64,000 nucleotides of DNA from Schaalia odontolytica (GTDB lineage Bacteria; Actinomycetota; Actinomycetes; Actinomycetales; Actinomycetaceae), in the NCBI RefSeq assembly GCF_024584435.1, contig NZ_CP102197.1:868001-932000 (forward strand). The letters run 5' to 3'. Made by a program: the position numbers and the translations under genes. Positions 28,372 through 35,905 of this stretch are shown here, one piece after another (the stretch's first letter is position 1; the number at the start of each line of letters is the position of its first letter). The notes beneath the pieces are model-generated. The model was not told where the DNA came from and searched no databases. It worked only from the letters and a program-made list of their open reading frames with translations.

Positions 28372-29394
28372 TCACACTTCGATCGCGTAGAGCCGCGTCT
28401 GCCCGACCGTGCGGAAACCCAGATAGTCGTACACGGCGAGCACGCCCGTATGGTTGGCCGAGCCCACCCCCGTCGCGGCGCGGTCCATGCCATCGCGGCG
28501 CTGGGCCCACATCGAGGCCAGGATCAGCGCGTCGGCGACGCGGCTGTCGCGCCACGCGGAGAGGACACCGAGCTGGTCAATGTAGCCCTCGCGCCACCCC
28601 AGGGCGACCCAATCCTGCTCGTAGCGTGAGGCCAGCAGGAAGCCGGCGACGCGCGGGCGATCACCGGTGCGATCCACGGCGACAAATGACCACTCGGGGG
28701 CAAACGCCGTACGTCCGTGCATCCACTGTTCCTGGGTGAGCGGGGGGCGCCCCCACTCGGACTCGTTGAGCCGGTTCGCGGCGCGCAGTGCGGGTTCCTC
28801 CCACTGCGGGCCCCAGGCCTCGATGCTCATGTAGGATCCCAGGTCGGGCACGGGCGGCAGATCGGCCAGCGACGCGCGCAGCTCGTAGTAGGTGCGCGCC
28901 CAGCGGAAGCCGTGAACCTTGAGCTGCGCCTCGAGATCGTCCTGGCCGGACTCCACGTGGCAGCTGATCTGGGCGGGGCCGTCCCCCTCCACCTCGGAGA
29001 GCATCTGGCGGGCCGTTCCCTCCTGCCAGTCCACGATCGCGCTTCCCAGGCCGATGCCTCGAAAGTCGGGGTCAACCCCGCCCACGCACACGCACTCGGC
29101 GCGGCCGGGAAAGCGCAGGACCACCTGGGCGAAGGCGACCATGCGTCCGGCCCCCAGGCCTCGTCTGACGATGCCCACGAGGCCTCTCCACTGCGAGGCC
29201 GAGGAGAGCATTTCCTCCACCTCCTCCGCGCTGGTGCGGTAGGGAGGGTTGTCGCGGGCCTCCATGCGGGCAAAGAGCGCGGCCAGGGCGCCGTGGTGTG
29301 CCCCCGTCAGGGGCTCCCACTCGATGCCGTGATGTTCACCCGGCAGGGGAACGAACTCGGGGGCATCGGCTCGCTGCGCGAGGGGAATGCTCAT
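28372..29394 (-). CDS. Double GNAT-domain N-acetyltransferase (copy 1)
   Basis: This 340 aa protein has two GNAT folds. The first (about 60-150) has the acetyl-CoA loop region RGIGLGSAIVDW. The second (about 180-340) has AWRDSRVADALI and ends with YDYLGFRTVGQTRLY. GGAGG lies 5 nt before the ATG. It is a tandem paralogue of the gene 17 nt upstream: both begin with LAQR, a Pro-rich segment and PLPGEH/PYPGNH, and share the domain plan. Two-domain GNATs include mycothiol synthase (MshD), but nothing here proves that substrate. Confidence 0.8.
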   Translation of the reverse strand: MSIPLAQRADAPEFVPLPGEHHGIEWEPLTGAHHGALAALFARMEARDNPPYRTSAEEVEEMLSSASQWRGLVGIVRRGLGAGRMVAFAQVVLRFPGRAECVCVGGVDPDFRGIGLGSAIVDWQEGTARQMLSEVEGDGPAQISCHVESGQDDLEAQLKVHGFRWARTYYELRASLADLPPVPDLGSYMSIEAWGPQWEEPALRAANRLNESEWGRPPLTQEQWMHGRTAFAPEWSFVAVDRTGDRPRVAGFLLASRYEQDWVALGWREGYIDQLGVLSAWRDSRVADALILASMWAQRRDGMDRAATGVGSANHTGVLAVYDYLGFRTVGQTRLYAIEV

Positions 29395-29411
29395 GCTCGC
29401 CTCCTTCCGGG

Positions 29412-30431
29412 CTATTGGTTGATCGTGTAGTAGACCTCGGCTGACTCGTCAACGAAACCGAGATGCTCGTAGATGCTGTGCGCGCCATCCGGGCCGGAGA
29501 GGTCGACGTCGAGGCCGATGCGTGAGACCCCCGAGGCCGATGCGGCGGCGACCGTGTTCCCCACGAGCGCGCTGGCGACCGACCGGCCCCGGTGTGCCTC
29601 GGCGACGCCGAGCAGGTAGATGTAGGCCTCGGGGCGGCCCGTTGCCACCCAGCGCTGGGCGGGGCGCCCCGTCATCGCGTAGCCGACGACGTCGCCGCCT
29701 GCGTCCACGGCGACGAAGGACCAGCGCGGGTCGAAGTGGTTCATGGCGTCGTCCCACCACAGGGAGCGCAGCGGGGAGCGGAACGCCTGCTGGAATGCTT
29801 CCATGTGGATGGCACGGATCTGGTCTTGGGCCACGCGGTTCCACGGAAGGATGCGGTAGCCGTGGCGAGCCTGCGGCGCGACCTCGCCTCCGGCCAGGTC
29901 GCGGTACATGACCTGGTAGATGCGTTTGGCGAAGAACCCGGCGGCGATGTAGAGGCGGCGCCGGTCGGTCATGTGCGCGTCGACGAGGTTGGAGATGGAG
30001 GCGGGGACCTCGGAGTCCGCTCCGAATGTTTCGACCAGCATCTGGCGGGCGCGCCCGTCCTGCCAGTACAGGAGGGCGCGGCCGACGCCACGGCCGCGCC
30101 AGTGGGGGTGGATGTAGGCGCTGACGATGGCGGTGGCCGCCTCGTGAATGCCGCGCAGGACGCGCACGGAGGCGACCGCGCAGATGCTCTGCTTGGCATC
30201 CAGGCCCACGATCGTGTCCACCCAGTCGCGCCCGTTTTCGCCTTCCATCATGTCGGCAATGTCGTCGACGCTGGTGCGGCGGATGGCGTCGTCGTCGCGT
30301 TCGATGAGCGAGATCAGCGCGTACACCGCGGGTGCGTCGCGGCCGATCATGGGCCGCCAGCGCAACCCGAGGTGGTTGCCCGGGTACGGGACGGACCCGG
30401 GCGGCGTGAGTCGCTGCGCAAGTCCTGTCAT
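29412..30431 (-). CDS. Double GNAT-domain N-acetyltransferase (copy 2)
   Basis: This 339 aa protein has the same layout as its downstream neighbour. The first domain has WRGRGVGRALLYWQDGRA, a clear Q/RxxGxG/A acetyl-CoA loop; the second has HRGRSVASALVGNT and ends YEHLGFVDESAEVYY. TAGGAT lies 6 nt before the ATG and could be either a -10 box of a leaderless transcript or a Shine-Dalgarno (AGGA). The two genes are 17 nt apart and likely co-transcribed; sequence divergence is large, so the duplication is old. Confidence 0.8.
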   Translation of the reverse strand: MTGLAQRLTPPGSVPYPGNHLGLRWRPMIGRDAPAVYALISLIERDDDAIRRTSVDDIADMMEGENGRDWVDTIVGLDAKQSICAVASVRVLRGIHEAATAIVSAYIHPHWRGRGVGRALLYWQDGRARQMLVETFGADSEVPASISNLVDAHMTDRRRLYIAAGFFAKRIYQVMYRDLAGGEVAPQARHGYRILPWNRVAQDQIRAIHMEAFQQAFRSPLRSLWWDDAMNHFDPRWSFVAVDAGGDVVGYAMTGRPAQRWVATGRPEAYIYLLGVAEAHRGRSVASALVGNTVAAASASGVSRIGLDVDLSGPDGAHSIYEHLGFVDESAEVYYTINQ

Positions 30432-30513
30432 GCCGACATCCTACCGGCTGTTCGGGCCTTTAGTCACACCGGCGGCGCACACGCGTGTGCGCCCGGGATT
30501 TCTCGCCGGTTTT

Positions 30514-32622
30514 CTAGGCGTCGATGCGCATGCGGTCCAGGCCCGCAGATTCCTCGACAATGAACTCTCGGCGCGGGCCGACGGTGGATCCCATGAGGAG
30601 CTCGAAGACGTCCTCGGCCTGGCGCAGGGCCTCCTCGTCGGCCAGGGTGATGCGACGCAGGGAGCGGTGGGCACGGTCCATCGTCGTCTCGGCCAGCTGG
30701 TCGGCATCCATTTCTCCCAGGCCCTTGTAGCGCTGGATGGGTTCCTTCCAGGTGCGGCCCGAGCGGCGCAGGGAGGCGAGCTTGCGGTGCAGCTCGTCCT
30801 CGGAGTAGGTGTAGACGTACTCGCGTTTCTTGCGGCCCTTGCCCGCCACTTCGATGCGGTGCAGGGGCGGGACGGCAGCGTAGATACGCCCGGCCTCGAT
30901 CATGGGGCGCATGTAGCGGAAGAAGAGGGTGAGCAGGAGGGTGCGGATGTGGGCGCCGTCCACGTCGGCGTCCGTCATGAGGATGACCTTGCCGTACCTG
31001 GCCTGGGACAGGTCGAAGGTGCGGCCCGACCCGGCGCCGATGACCTGGATGATGTTGGCGCATTCGGCGTTGGCCAGCATGTCGGCGGTGGATGCCTTCT
31101 GAACGTTGAGGATCTTGCCGCGGATCGGGAAGAGCGCCTGGTAGTGGGAGTTGCGCGCGGCCTTGGCCGTGCCCAGGGCGGAGTCTCCCTCGACGATGAA
31201 GAGCTCGGTTTCGGCGACGTCTTCGAGGCGACAGTCGGCGAGCTTGGCGGGCAGGGAGGAGGTTTCCAGGGCGTTCTTCTTGCGGGAGATCTCCTTGTGG
31301 ATGCGCGCGGAGACGCGGGCCTTCATCTCGCCGACGACCTTCTCCATGAGCAGGGAGGTCTGCTGCTTGTCGTCGCGCTTGGAGGAGGCGAACTTTGCTT
31401 TCAGCCAGTCGGTGACGACGCGGTTGACGACGGTGCGGATCTGCGGCGTCCCCAGTGTCTCCTTGGTTTGGCCTTCGAACTGCGGTTCGGGGAAGCGCAC
31501 GGTGACGACGGCCGTCATTCCGGCCTGCACGTCGTCCTTCTCGGGGCGCCCGTCCTTGGCTCCGACCTTGAGTTTGCGGGCATTCTTATCGATGGCGGCG
31601 CGCAGGGTTTTCAGGACGGCCTGCTCGAAGCCTGCGACGTGGGTGCCGCCCTTGGGGGTAGCGATGATGTTGACGAAGGAGCGCAGGTTCGTGTCGTATC
31701 CGATGCCCCACCGCAGGGCAACGTCGACGTCGCAGGTGCGCTCGACCTCGGTGGCGCGCAGGTGCCCGCTCTCGGGGTCAAGGACCTGAACGGTTTCGGA
31801 GTAGGTGCCGGACCCGGTGATGTGCCAGGTGTCGGTGACGGCGCCGTCGTTGGCGAGCCAGTTGGCAAAGTCGACGACTCCTCCGTCGAAGCGGAAGCTC
31901 TCGGTGATTTCCTCGTCGCCGCGCTCGTCGTAGCAGTTGATGGTCAGGCCGGGGACGAGGAACGCGGTCTGGCGGGCGCGCGCCAGAAGGTTTTCCCAGG
32001 AGAAGCCCTCGGTGGCGGGGAAGATCTGGAAGTCTGCCCAGTATCGCACGCGCGTGCCGGTCTGCGACTTCTTCACCTTACCCACCGTCTTGAGGGTCGA
32101 ACCGTCCACGAAGGGCCTGAAGGGCGAGTTGGGGGTGCGCTGCTTGGAGTCGTCGAACTCGCCGGGTTCGCCGCGGCGGAAGCACATTTCGTGGGTCTTC
32201 CCGCCGCGGTCGACCTGGACGTCGAGGCGGGCGGAGAGGGCGTTGACGACCGAGGCGCCGACGCCGTGGAGACCTCCGGAGGCCGCGTAGGAGCCGCCGC
32301 CGAACTTGCCGCCCGCATGGAGCTTGGTGTAGACGACCTCGACGCCGGTCAGACCCTGGCCGGGGACGATGTCGACGGGAATGCCGCGCCCGTTGTCTGC
32401 GACGGAGGCGGAGTGGTCGGGGTGCAGGCGCACGTCGATGGTGTCGCAGTACCCCTCAAGGGCCTCGTCGACGGCGTTGTCGATGATCTCCCACAGGCAG
32501 TGCATGAGGCCCCGGTGGTCGGTGGAGCCGATGTACATGCCGGGGCGCTTGCGCACGGCCTCAAGCCCCTCGAGGACCGAGAGGTGTCGCGCGTTGTAGT
32601 CGGATGCGTCGGTAGGAGTCAC
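30514..32622 (-). CDS. parE: DNA topoisomerase IV subunit B
   Basis: This is the ATPase subunit partnering ParC, about 702 aa. The GHKL ATPase shows EIIDNAVDEA, DNGRGIPVD and GGLHGVGASVVNAL. The transducer domain is followed by TOPRIM with FIVEGDSALG and MTDADVDGAHI, and the C-terminus has RYKGLGEMDADQL. ATGs at 32634 and 32631 are in frame, but TATGAT (32635-32630) overlaps them and sits exactly 7 nt before the GTG at 32622. I therefore take that GTG as a leaderless start, with four residues fewer. Confidence 0.9.
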   Translation of the reverse strand: MTPTDASDYNARHLSVLEGLEAVRKRPGMYIGSTDHRGLMHCLWEIIDNAVDEALEGYCDTIDVRLHPDHSASVADNGRGIPVDIVPGQGLTGVEVVYTKLHAGGKFGGGSYAASGGLHGVGASVVNALSARLDVQVDRGGKTHEMCFRRGEPGEFDDSKQRTPNSPFRPFVDGSTLKTVGKVKKSQTGTRVRYWADFQIFPATEGFSWENLLARARQTAFLVPGLTINCYDERGDEEITESFRFDGGVVDFANWLANDGAVTDTWHITGSGTYSETVQVLDPESGHLRATEVERTCDVDVALRWGIGYDTNLRSFVNIIATPKGGTHVAGFEQAVLKTLRAAIDKNARKLKVGAKDGRPEKDDVQAGMTAVVTVRFPEPQFEGQTKETLGTPQIRTVVNRVVTDWLKAKFASSKRDDKQQTSLLMEKVVGEMKARVSARIHKEISRKKNALETSSLPAKLADCRLEDVAETELFIVEGDSALGTAKAARNSHYQALFPIRGKILNVQKASTADMLANAECANIIQVIGAGSGRTFDLSQARYGKVILMTDADVDGAHIRTLLLTLFFRYMRPMIEAGRIYAAVPPLHRIEVAGKGRKKREYVYTYSEDELHRKLASLRRSGRTWKEPIQRYKGLGEMDADQLAETTMDRAHRSLRRITLADEEALRQAEDVFELLMGSTVGPRREFIVEESAGLDRMRIDA

Positions 32623-32871
32623 GTGGTGCATCATAGGTGCCCGTGTCCTCGTTTGTGGCCCTCTGCGGGCGTGGCGCGGCTTCTGGGACGCTTTCCACGC
32701 TTGGCGAGGCATCGGTCGCTTTGCACTGATGGGCGCTGTTTCGGGGGCACGTGGACACTCGCGGCGGCGGCCCGATTCTCCCCCACCGCGAACGTTGGGC
32801 GGGCGGTGGCCAGATTGCGCCGCCGGTGAACAGGGGTGCGCGGGGGCACTGTCATGGTGTGTGATGGAAAC

Positions 32872-33087
32872 ATGAACGCATGGACTCTTGAACGCCCCGC
32901 ATTGGACGGGCCTCAGCTGAACGCGGGGAATCGCTGCGACGTGTGCGGCGCGCGCGCGTGGGTTCGCGCGACCATGCCCTCGGGGGGCCAGCTGTTCTTC
33001 TGCGGCCACCACGCCAACGAGCACCTGCCCTCCCTGGTGGGCTCCGGCGCCCAGATCCTGGACGAGCGCCACTTCATGACCGACTGA
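32872..33087 (+). CDS. DUF7455 small zinc-finger-like protein
   Basis: This protein of 71 aa from the ATG at 32872 has a CDVCGA knuckle and a downstream FCGHHANEH with further metal ligands, so it probably binds one zinc ion. It fits the short actinobacterial DUF7455 family. TGTGAT lies 6 nt before the ATG with no good Shine-Dalgarno sequence, so it may be leaderless. It is divergent from parE and followed by a GC-rich hairpin. The function is unknown. Confidence 0.78.
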   Translation: MNAWTLERPALDGPQLNAGNRCDVCGARAWVRATMPSGGQLFFCGHHANEHLPSLVGSGAQILDERHFMTD

Positions 33088-33092
33088 ACCGC

Positions 33093-33118
33093 GGCCCCGC
33101 CCCCGTGCGGGCGGGGCC
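33093..33118 (+). terminator. Terminator hairpin after the DUF7455 gene
   Basis: Exact 10-bp arms GGCCCCGCCC (33093-33102) and GGGCGGGGCC (33109-33118) with a 6-nt loop lie 6 nt after the stop codon. No U-run follows. Confidence 0.6.
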
Positions 33119-33252
33119 GGCGACGAGGCGTGGGCGGGGACCAACGGGTCCCCGCCCGCACCTTTCCTCTCTGTGTCAGCATGCGTCCTGTCACAAAGAC
33201 GCACTTCCTCGGCGATTTCATGAGACGACATCGCGCACCTGTCAAAACTACC

Positions 33253-33289
33253 GTGATACAGTTGCGTATCACTGTCGGGCACATACAGT
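33253..33289 (+). promoter_or_regulatory. Operator/promoter of the ABC exporter operon
   Basis: GTGATAC-N6-GTATCAC (33253-33272) is an exact palindrome. It overlaps a -35-like TTGCGT (33262-33267) with TACAGT (33284-33289) 16 nt further on. A second repeat CACTGT...ACAGTG (33270-33290) overlaps the -10. This layout suits repression by a TetR- or MarR-type protein, which is not encoded nearby. Confidence 0.5.
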
Positions 33290-33328
33290 GGTGGACCGAC
33301 ACCCTGCGCCCCCTAATGGAGCTCACAC

Positions 33329-34429
33329 ATGAAAATAGCGTGGAACGAAATTAAATACCAACCAAAGAAGTTCATTCTCATTGAGTTTCTGATCGCCACG
33401 CTCATGTTCATGGTCGTGTTCCTCTCCGGCCTTACCAACGGCCTCGCATCCTCCGTATCCGCGCAGATCCAGAACTACGGGTCCGCGACGTACATCTTGT
33501 CGACGGACTCCGAGGGCGTCATCCCCTATTCGTCCGTGACGGAAGAGGACATCGAGGAGCTGGAAGCTCGCGGCTTGTCGGACTACGCAGGCCTAGTCAT
33601 CCAGCGAGCCGCCATCACCCGCAGCGATGACTCCAACACCCTGGACATCACCTACTTCGCGACAGACCATAACGAGGACGGCACTCTCGAGCCCGCGGTC
33701 ATCGACTCCGACGTGAGCGCGTCCGAACTCAAGGAGAACGAGGTCATCCTGGATCGCGCGTTTGAGGACGAGGGGATCCGCGTGGGCGACCAGGTGATCG
33801 ACAAGATGTCCGAGCAGGCGCTGACCGTCGTTGCTTTCGCGAAGAACGCCAACTATGGCTACAGCGACATCGGCTTCGTGTCCTCGCAGACCTATGCGGC
33901 GATGCGCACGAAGACCGACCCTAACTACCAGTGGCAGGCTCAGACGATCGTCACCGCGAAGGAGGTAATGGCCGACGATCTGTCCAGCGACCTGATGGCG
34001 GCCGATCGCGAGCAGGTTATCGACAAGATTCCCGGATACAAGGCTCAGAACCTGACCTTGAAGATGATCACCTGGGTGCTTCTCGTGGCCTCGTCGTCCA
34101 TCCTCGGCGTGTTCTTCTACATCCTGACTCTTCAGAAGCTACGGCAATTCGGCGTGTTGAAGGCAATCGGCATGCGGATGCGGACCATCACCTACATCCA
34201 GATCTCTCAGCTGACGATCATTTCGTTGATCGGCATGACGATCGGGCTGGGCCTGGCGGCTCTCGCGGCCCCATTCTTGCCAAGTACCGTCCCGTCCATC
34301 ATGACGCTCTCGGACACCGTGATAGTCGCGGTGAGTTTCGTCGTGACCTCGATCCTGTGCGGCGCGCTGTCGCTACTCAAGATCAAGAAGGTGGACCCCA
34401 TCGACGTCATCGGCGGAAACGGAGAATAA
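33329..34429 (+). CDS. FtsX-like ABC transporter permease, HrtB-like
   Basis: This 366 aa permease has four transmembrane helices: one at about 15-37, a large extracytoplasmic MacB-type domain (about 40-230), then three at about 245-355. The start MKIAWNEIKYQPKKFILIE, FLSGLTNGL and the end KKVDPIDVI resemble HrtB/DevC-type permeases; HrtBA exports haem in Gram-positive bacteria. Its ATPase follows after one base. Codon use (AAA, ATA, AAC-rich) is visibly less GC-biased than in the neighbours, suggesting acquisition by transfer. Haem as substrate is inference. Confidence 0.8.
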   Translation: MKIAWNEIKYQPKKFILIEFLIATLMFMVVFLSGLTNGLASSVSAQIQNYGSATYILSTDSEGVIPYSSVTEEDIEELEARGLSDYAGLVIQRAAITRSDDSNTLDITYFATDHNEDGTLEPAVIDSDVSASELKENEVILDRAFEDEGIRVGDQVIDKMSEQALTVVAFAKNANYGYSDIGFVSSQTYAAMRTKTDPNYQWQAQTIVTAKEVMADDLSSDLMAADREQVIDKIPGYKAQNLTLKMITWVLLVASSSILGVFFYILTLQKLRQFGVLKAIGMRMRTITYIQISQLTIISLIGMTIGLGLAALAAPFLPSTVPSIMTLSDTVIVAVSFVVTSILCGALSLLKIKKVDPIDVIGGNGE

Positions 34430-34430
34430 A

Positions 34431-35114
34431 ATGGCGATCATCGAACTGGACAACATCGGAAAGTCCTACGCCGACGGCGACGAGATCCACCACGTGCTCA
34501 GCGGGCTGAACCTACGCGTCGACAACGGCGAATTCGTGGCGATCCTGGGACCCTCCGGTTCCGGTAAGTCCACCCTGCTATCCATCGCGGGACTGCTTCT
34601 GTCGGCCGACGAGGGGAGCATCAGCATCGCCGGACAGGATCTGACCAAGCTGAGCCAGAGGCAGTGGACGCGTAAGCGTTTGGAACTCCTTGGCTTCATC
34701 TTCCAGGATCACCAGCTGCTGCCTTACATGAGGATCGGCGACCAACTTGAACTGGTTGCCAAGCTCAAGGGCGAGAAGGACAAGCATAAGCGCCACGCGG
34801 AGGTACTTTCCCTCATGACAAACCTGGGTATCGAGGAGTCGTATCGCAAGTACCCGCGCCAGATGTCGGGCGGGCAGAAGCAGCGCGCGGCCATCGCGCG
34901 CGCCTTCATAGGCAACCCGCAGCTAATTTTGGCCGATGAGCCGACGGCGAGCCTGGACCCGGATCGCGGCCAGGAGATCGCGCAGCTGATCAGCAAGGAA
35001 GTCAAGTCCACCCACAAGTGCGCCATCATGGTGACCCACGATCGCTCGATCCTCCCCTACGTGGACACGATCTACGAACTCAAGCACGGCACGCTGACAA
35101 GGCTCGCGGCCTGA
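34431..35114 (+). CDS. ABC transporter ATPase, HrtA-like
   Basis: This 227 aa nucleotide-binding subunit of the MacB/LolD/HrtA group has Walker A GPSGSGKST (about 40-48), Q-loop FQDHQ, signature MSGGQKQRAAIARAF, Walker B LILADEPTASLD and the switch His in MVTHD. It lies one base after the permease stop, with no accessory membrane-fusion protein, which is the two-component HrtBA layout. A strong terminator follows. Like the permease it is less GC-rich than surrounding genes. Confidence 0.87.
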   Translation: MAIIELDNIGKSYADGDEIHHVLSGLNLRVDNGEFVAILGPSGSGKSTLLSIAGLLLSADEGSISIAGQDLTKLSQRQWTRKRLELLGFIFQDHQLLPYMRIGDQLELVAKLKGEKDKHKRHAEVLSLMTNLGIEESYRKYPRQMSGGQKQRAAIARAFIGNPQLILADEPTASLDPDRGQEIAQLISKEVKSTHKCAIMVTHDRSILPYVDTIYELKHGTLTRLAA

Positions 35115-35154
35115 GCGCGTCGGGTGCTCCACGCACATAGCAGCGGCGGTGACG

Positions 35155-35193
35155 GTGCGGATCTCCTGGGCTCTGCTTTCAGGAGATCCGCAC
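35155..35193. terminator. Strong bidirectional terminator
   Basis: Perfect 14-bp arms (35155-35168 and 35180-35193) enclose an 11-nt loop, followed on the plus strand by TGCTTTAT. It separates the ABC exporter operon from the convergent toxin-antitoxin operon, which ends 5 nt away. Confidence 0.8.
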
Positions 35194-35197
35194 TGCT

Positions 35198-35485
35198 TTA
35201 TGCCTTCAGCGCCAGCAGGCCGTCAGAAATGAAACGACGCACAAGCTCACTGCGAGTTTGTCCGAGTTCCCCGGCAGCCTCGTCGAGCTCTCGAACTAAG
35301 GATTCCGGCAGGCGCGTGCCGACCGGCATCGTATCCTCACCGAAGAGCTGCGGACGACCCGGCAGGACCTTCCACGATCCGTCGCATTCGCCCGCTTCGA
35401 AGCGCTGAGCATCTGCTTCAAGATCAGCGTCGGTAACGGTGATCCCTCCCGCGAGACGGTAGGTCCCCTCTTGCTTCTTGCTCAT
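35198..35485 (-). CDS. Ribbon-helix-helix antitoxin-like protein
   Basis: This 95 aa protein has a C-terminal ribbon-helix-helix motif: a short strand TMPVGTRLP, then two helices (ESLVRELDEAAGELGQ and SELVRRFISDGLLAL), as in CopG-type antitoxins that bind DNA as dimers. The N-terminal ~50 residues are acidic and could wrap a toxin. Its ATG overlaps the stop of the upstream gene (ATGA), so toxin and antitoxin are coupled, with the toxin first. It lies in the less GC-rich patch and is a plausible acquired module. Confidence 0.7.
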   Translation of the reverse strand: MSKKQEGTYRLAGGITVTDADLEADAQRFEAGECDGSWKVLPGRPQLFGEDTMPVGTRLPESLVRELDEAAGELGQTRSELVRRFISDGLLALKA

Positions 35486-35769
35486 TGCCCTCTCCTCTCA
35501 GGTCCAAATATTTCGGTCATCATTTTCTTTGAAGGTGGAGTCATCGCGTGATAGATGAGAATGCTGCCGTCTTCCTGGAGCGCGGCAAGGAGTTCGAGCA
35601 GTCTCCCGTTCCTGTCGTATCCCAGTGCTGCGTATGCGGGCCAGTACGGAGAGTCCACGCGTTCGGCGCATTCGACTGCATACACCCAGGCATGAATCGT
35701 ATCTTCCTCCTCGATCTCAGGATGACGCGCGCTCACACGTGGATGCACAACAACCGGCACTTCCATCAT
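35482..35769 (-). CDS. Putative toxin of an RHH toxin-antitoxin pair
   Basis: This 95 aa protein has HPRVSARHPEIEEED near the start, YAALGYDRNGRLLELL in the middle and ILIYHAMTPPSKKMM near the end, a pattern shared by small RelE/BrnT-like proteins encoded with RHH partners. Conserved His, Asp, Arg and the HAM-PPS-K block could form an RNase site. GGGGAGG lies 7 nt before the ATG at 35769 (35766 is an alternative). A palindrome upstream (35800-35817) may be an autoregulation site. Toxicity is inferred from gene pairing and family resemblance only. Confidence 0.6.
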   Translation of the reverse strand: MMEVPVVVHPRVSARHPEIEEEDTIHAWVYAVECAERVDSPYWPAYAALGYDRNGRLLELLAALQEDGSILIYHAMTPPSKKMMTEIFGPERRGQ

Positions 35770-35799
35770 CGCCTCACCTCCCCGCGATCATGCCGCCAA

Positions 35800-35817
35800 T
35801 TTCGTTAACAAAATTCT
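35800..35817. promoter_or_regulatory. Palindromic operator of the toxin-antitoxin pair
   Basis: AATTT-N-GTTAAC-N-AAATT is an 18-bp AT-rich palindrome. It is adjacent to TAGAAT (35820-35815, minus), a possible -10. RHH antitoxins commonly repress their own operon from such sites. Confidence 0.45.
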
Positions 35818-35905
35818 AACACTGCCCTCACGGGGCCGCTGGTCAATGCAATCGAAGGTCGAACGAAGCCAGGGAGGCGACCGCCGACCCGAAAGGGCTT
35901 CTCCC

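Noticed and set aside
30148..32829. An 893-codon plus-strand frame opposite parE
   Set aside because: Antisense to parE, which has all its motifs; composition is typical of shadow frames in high-GC DNA.
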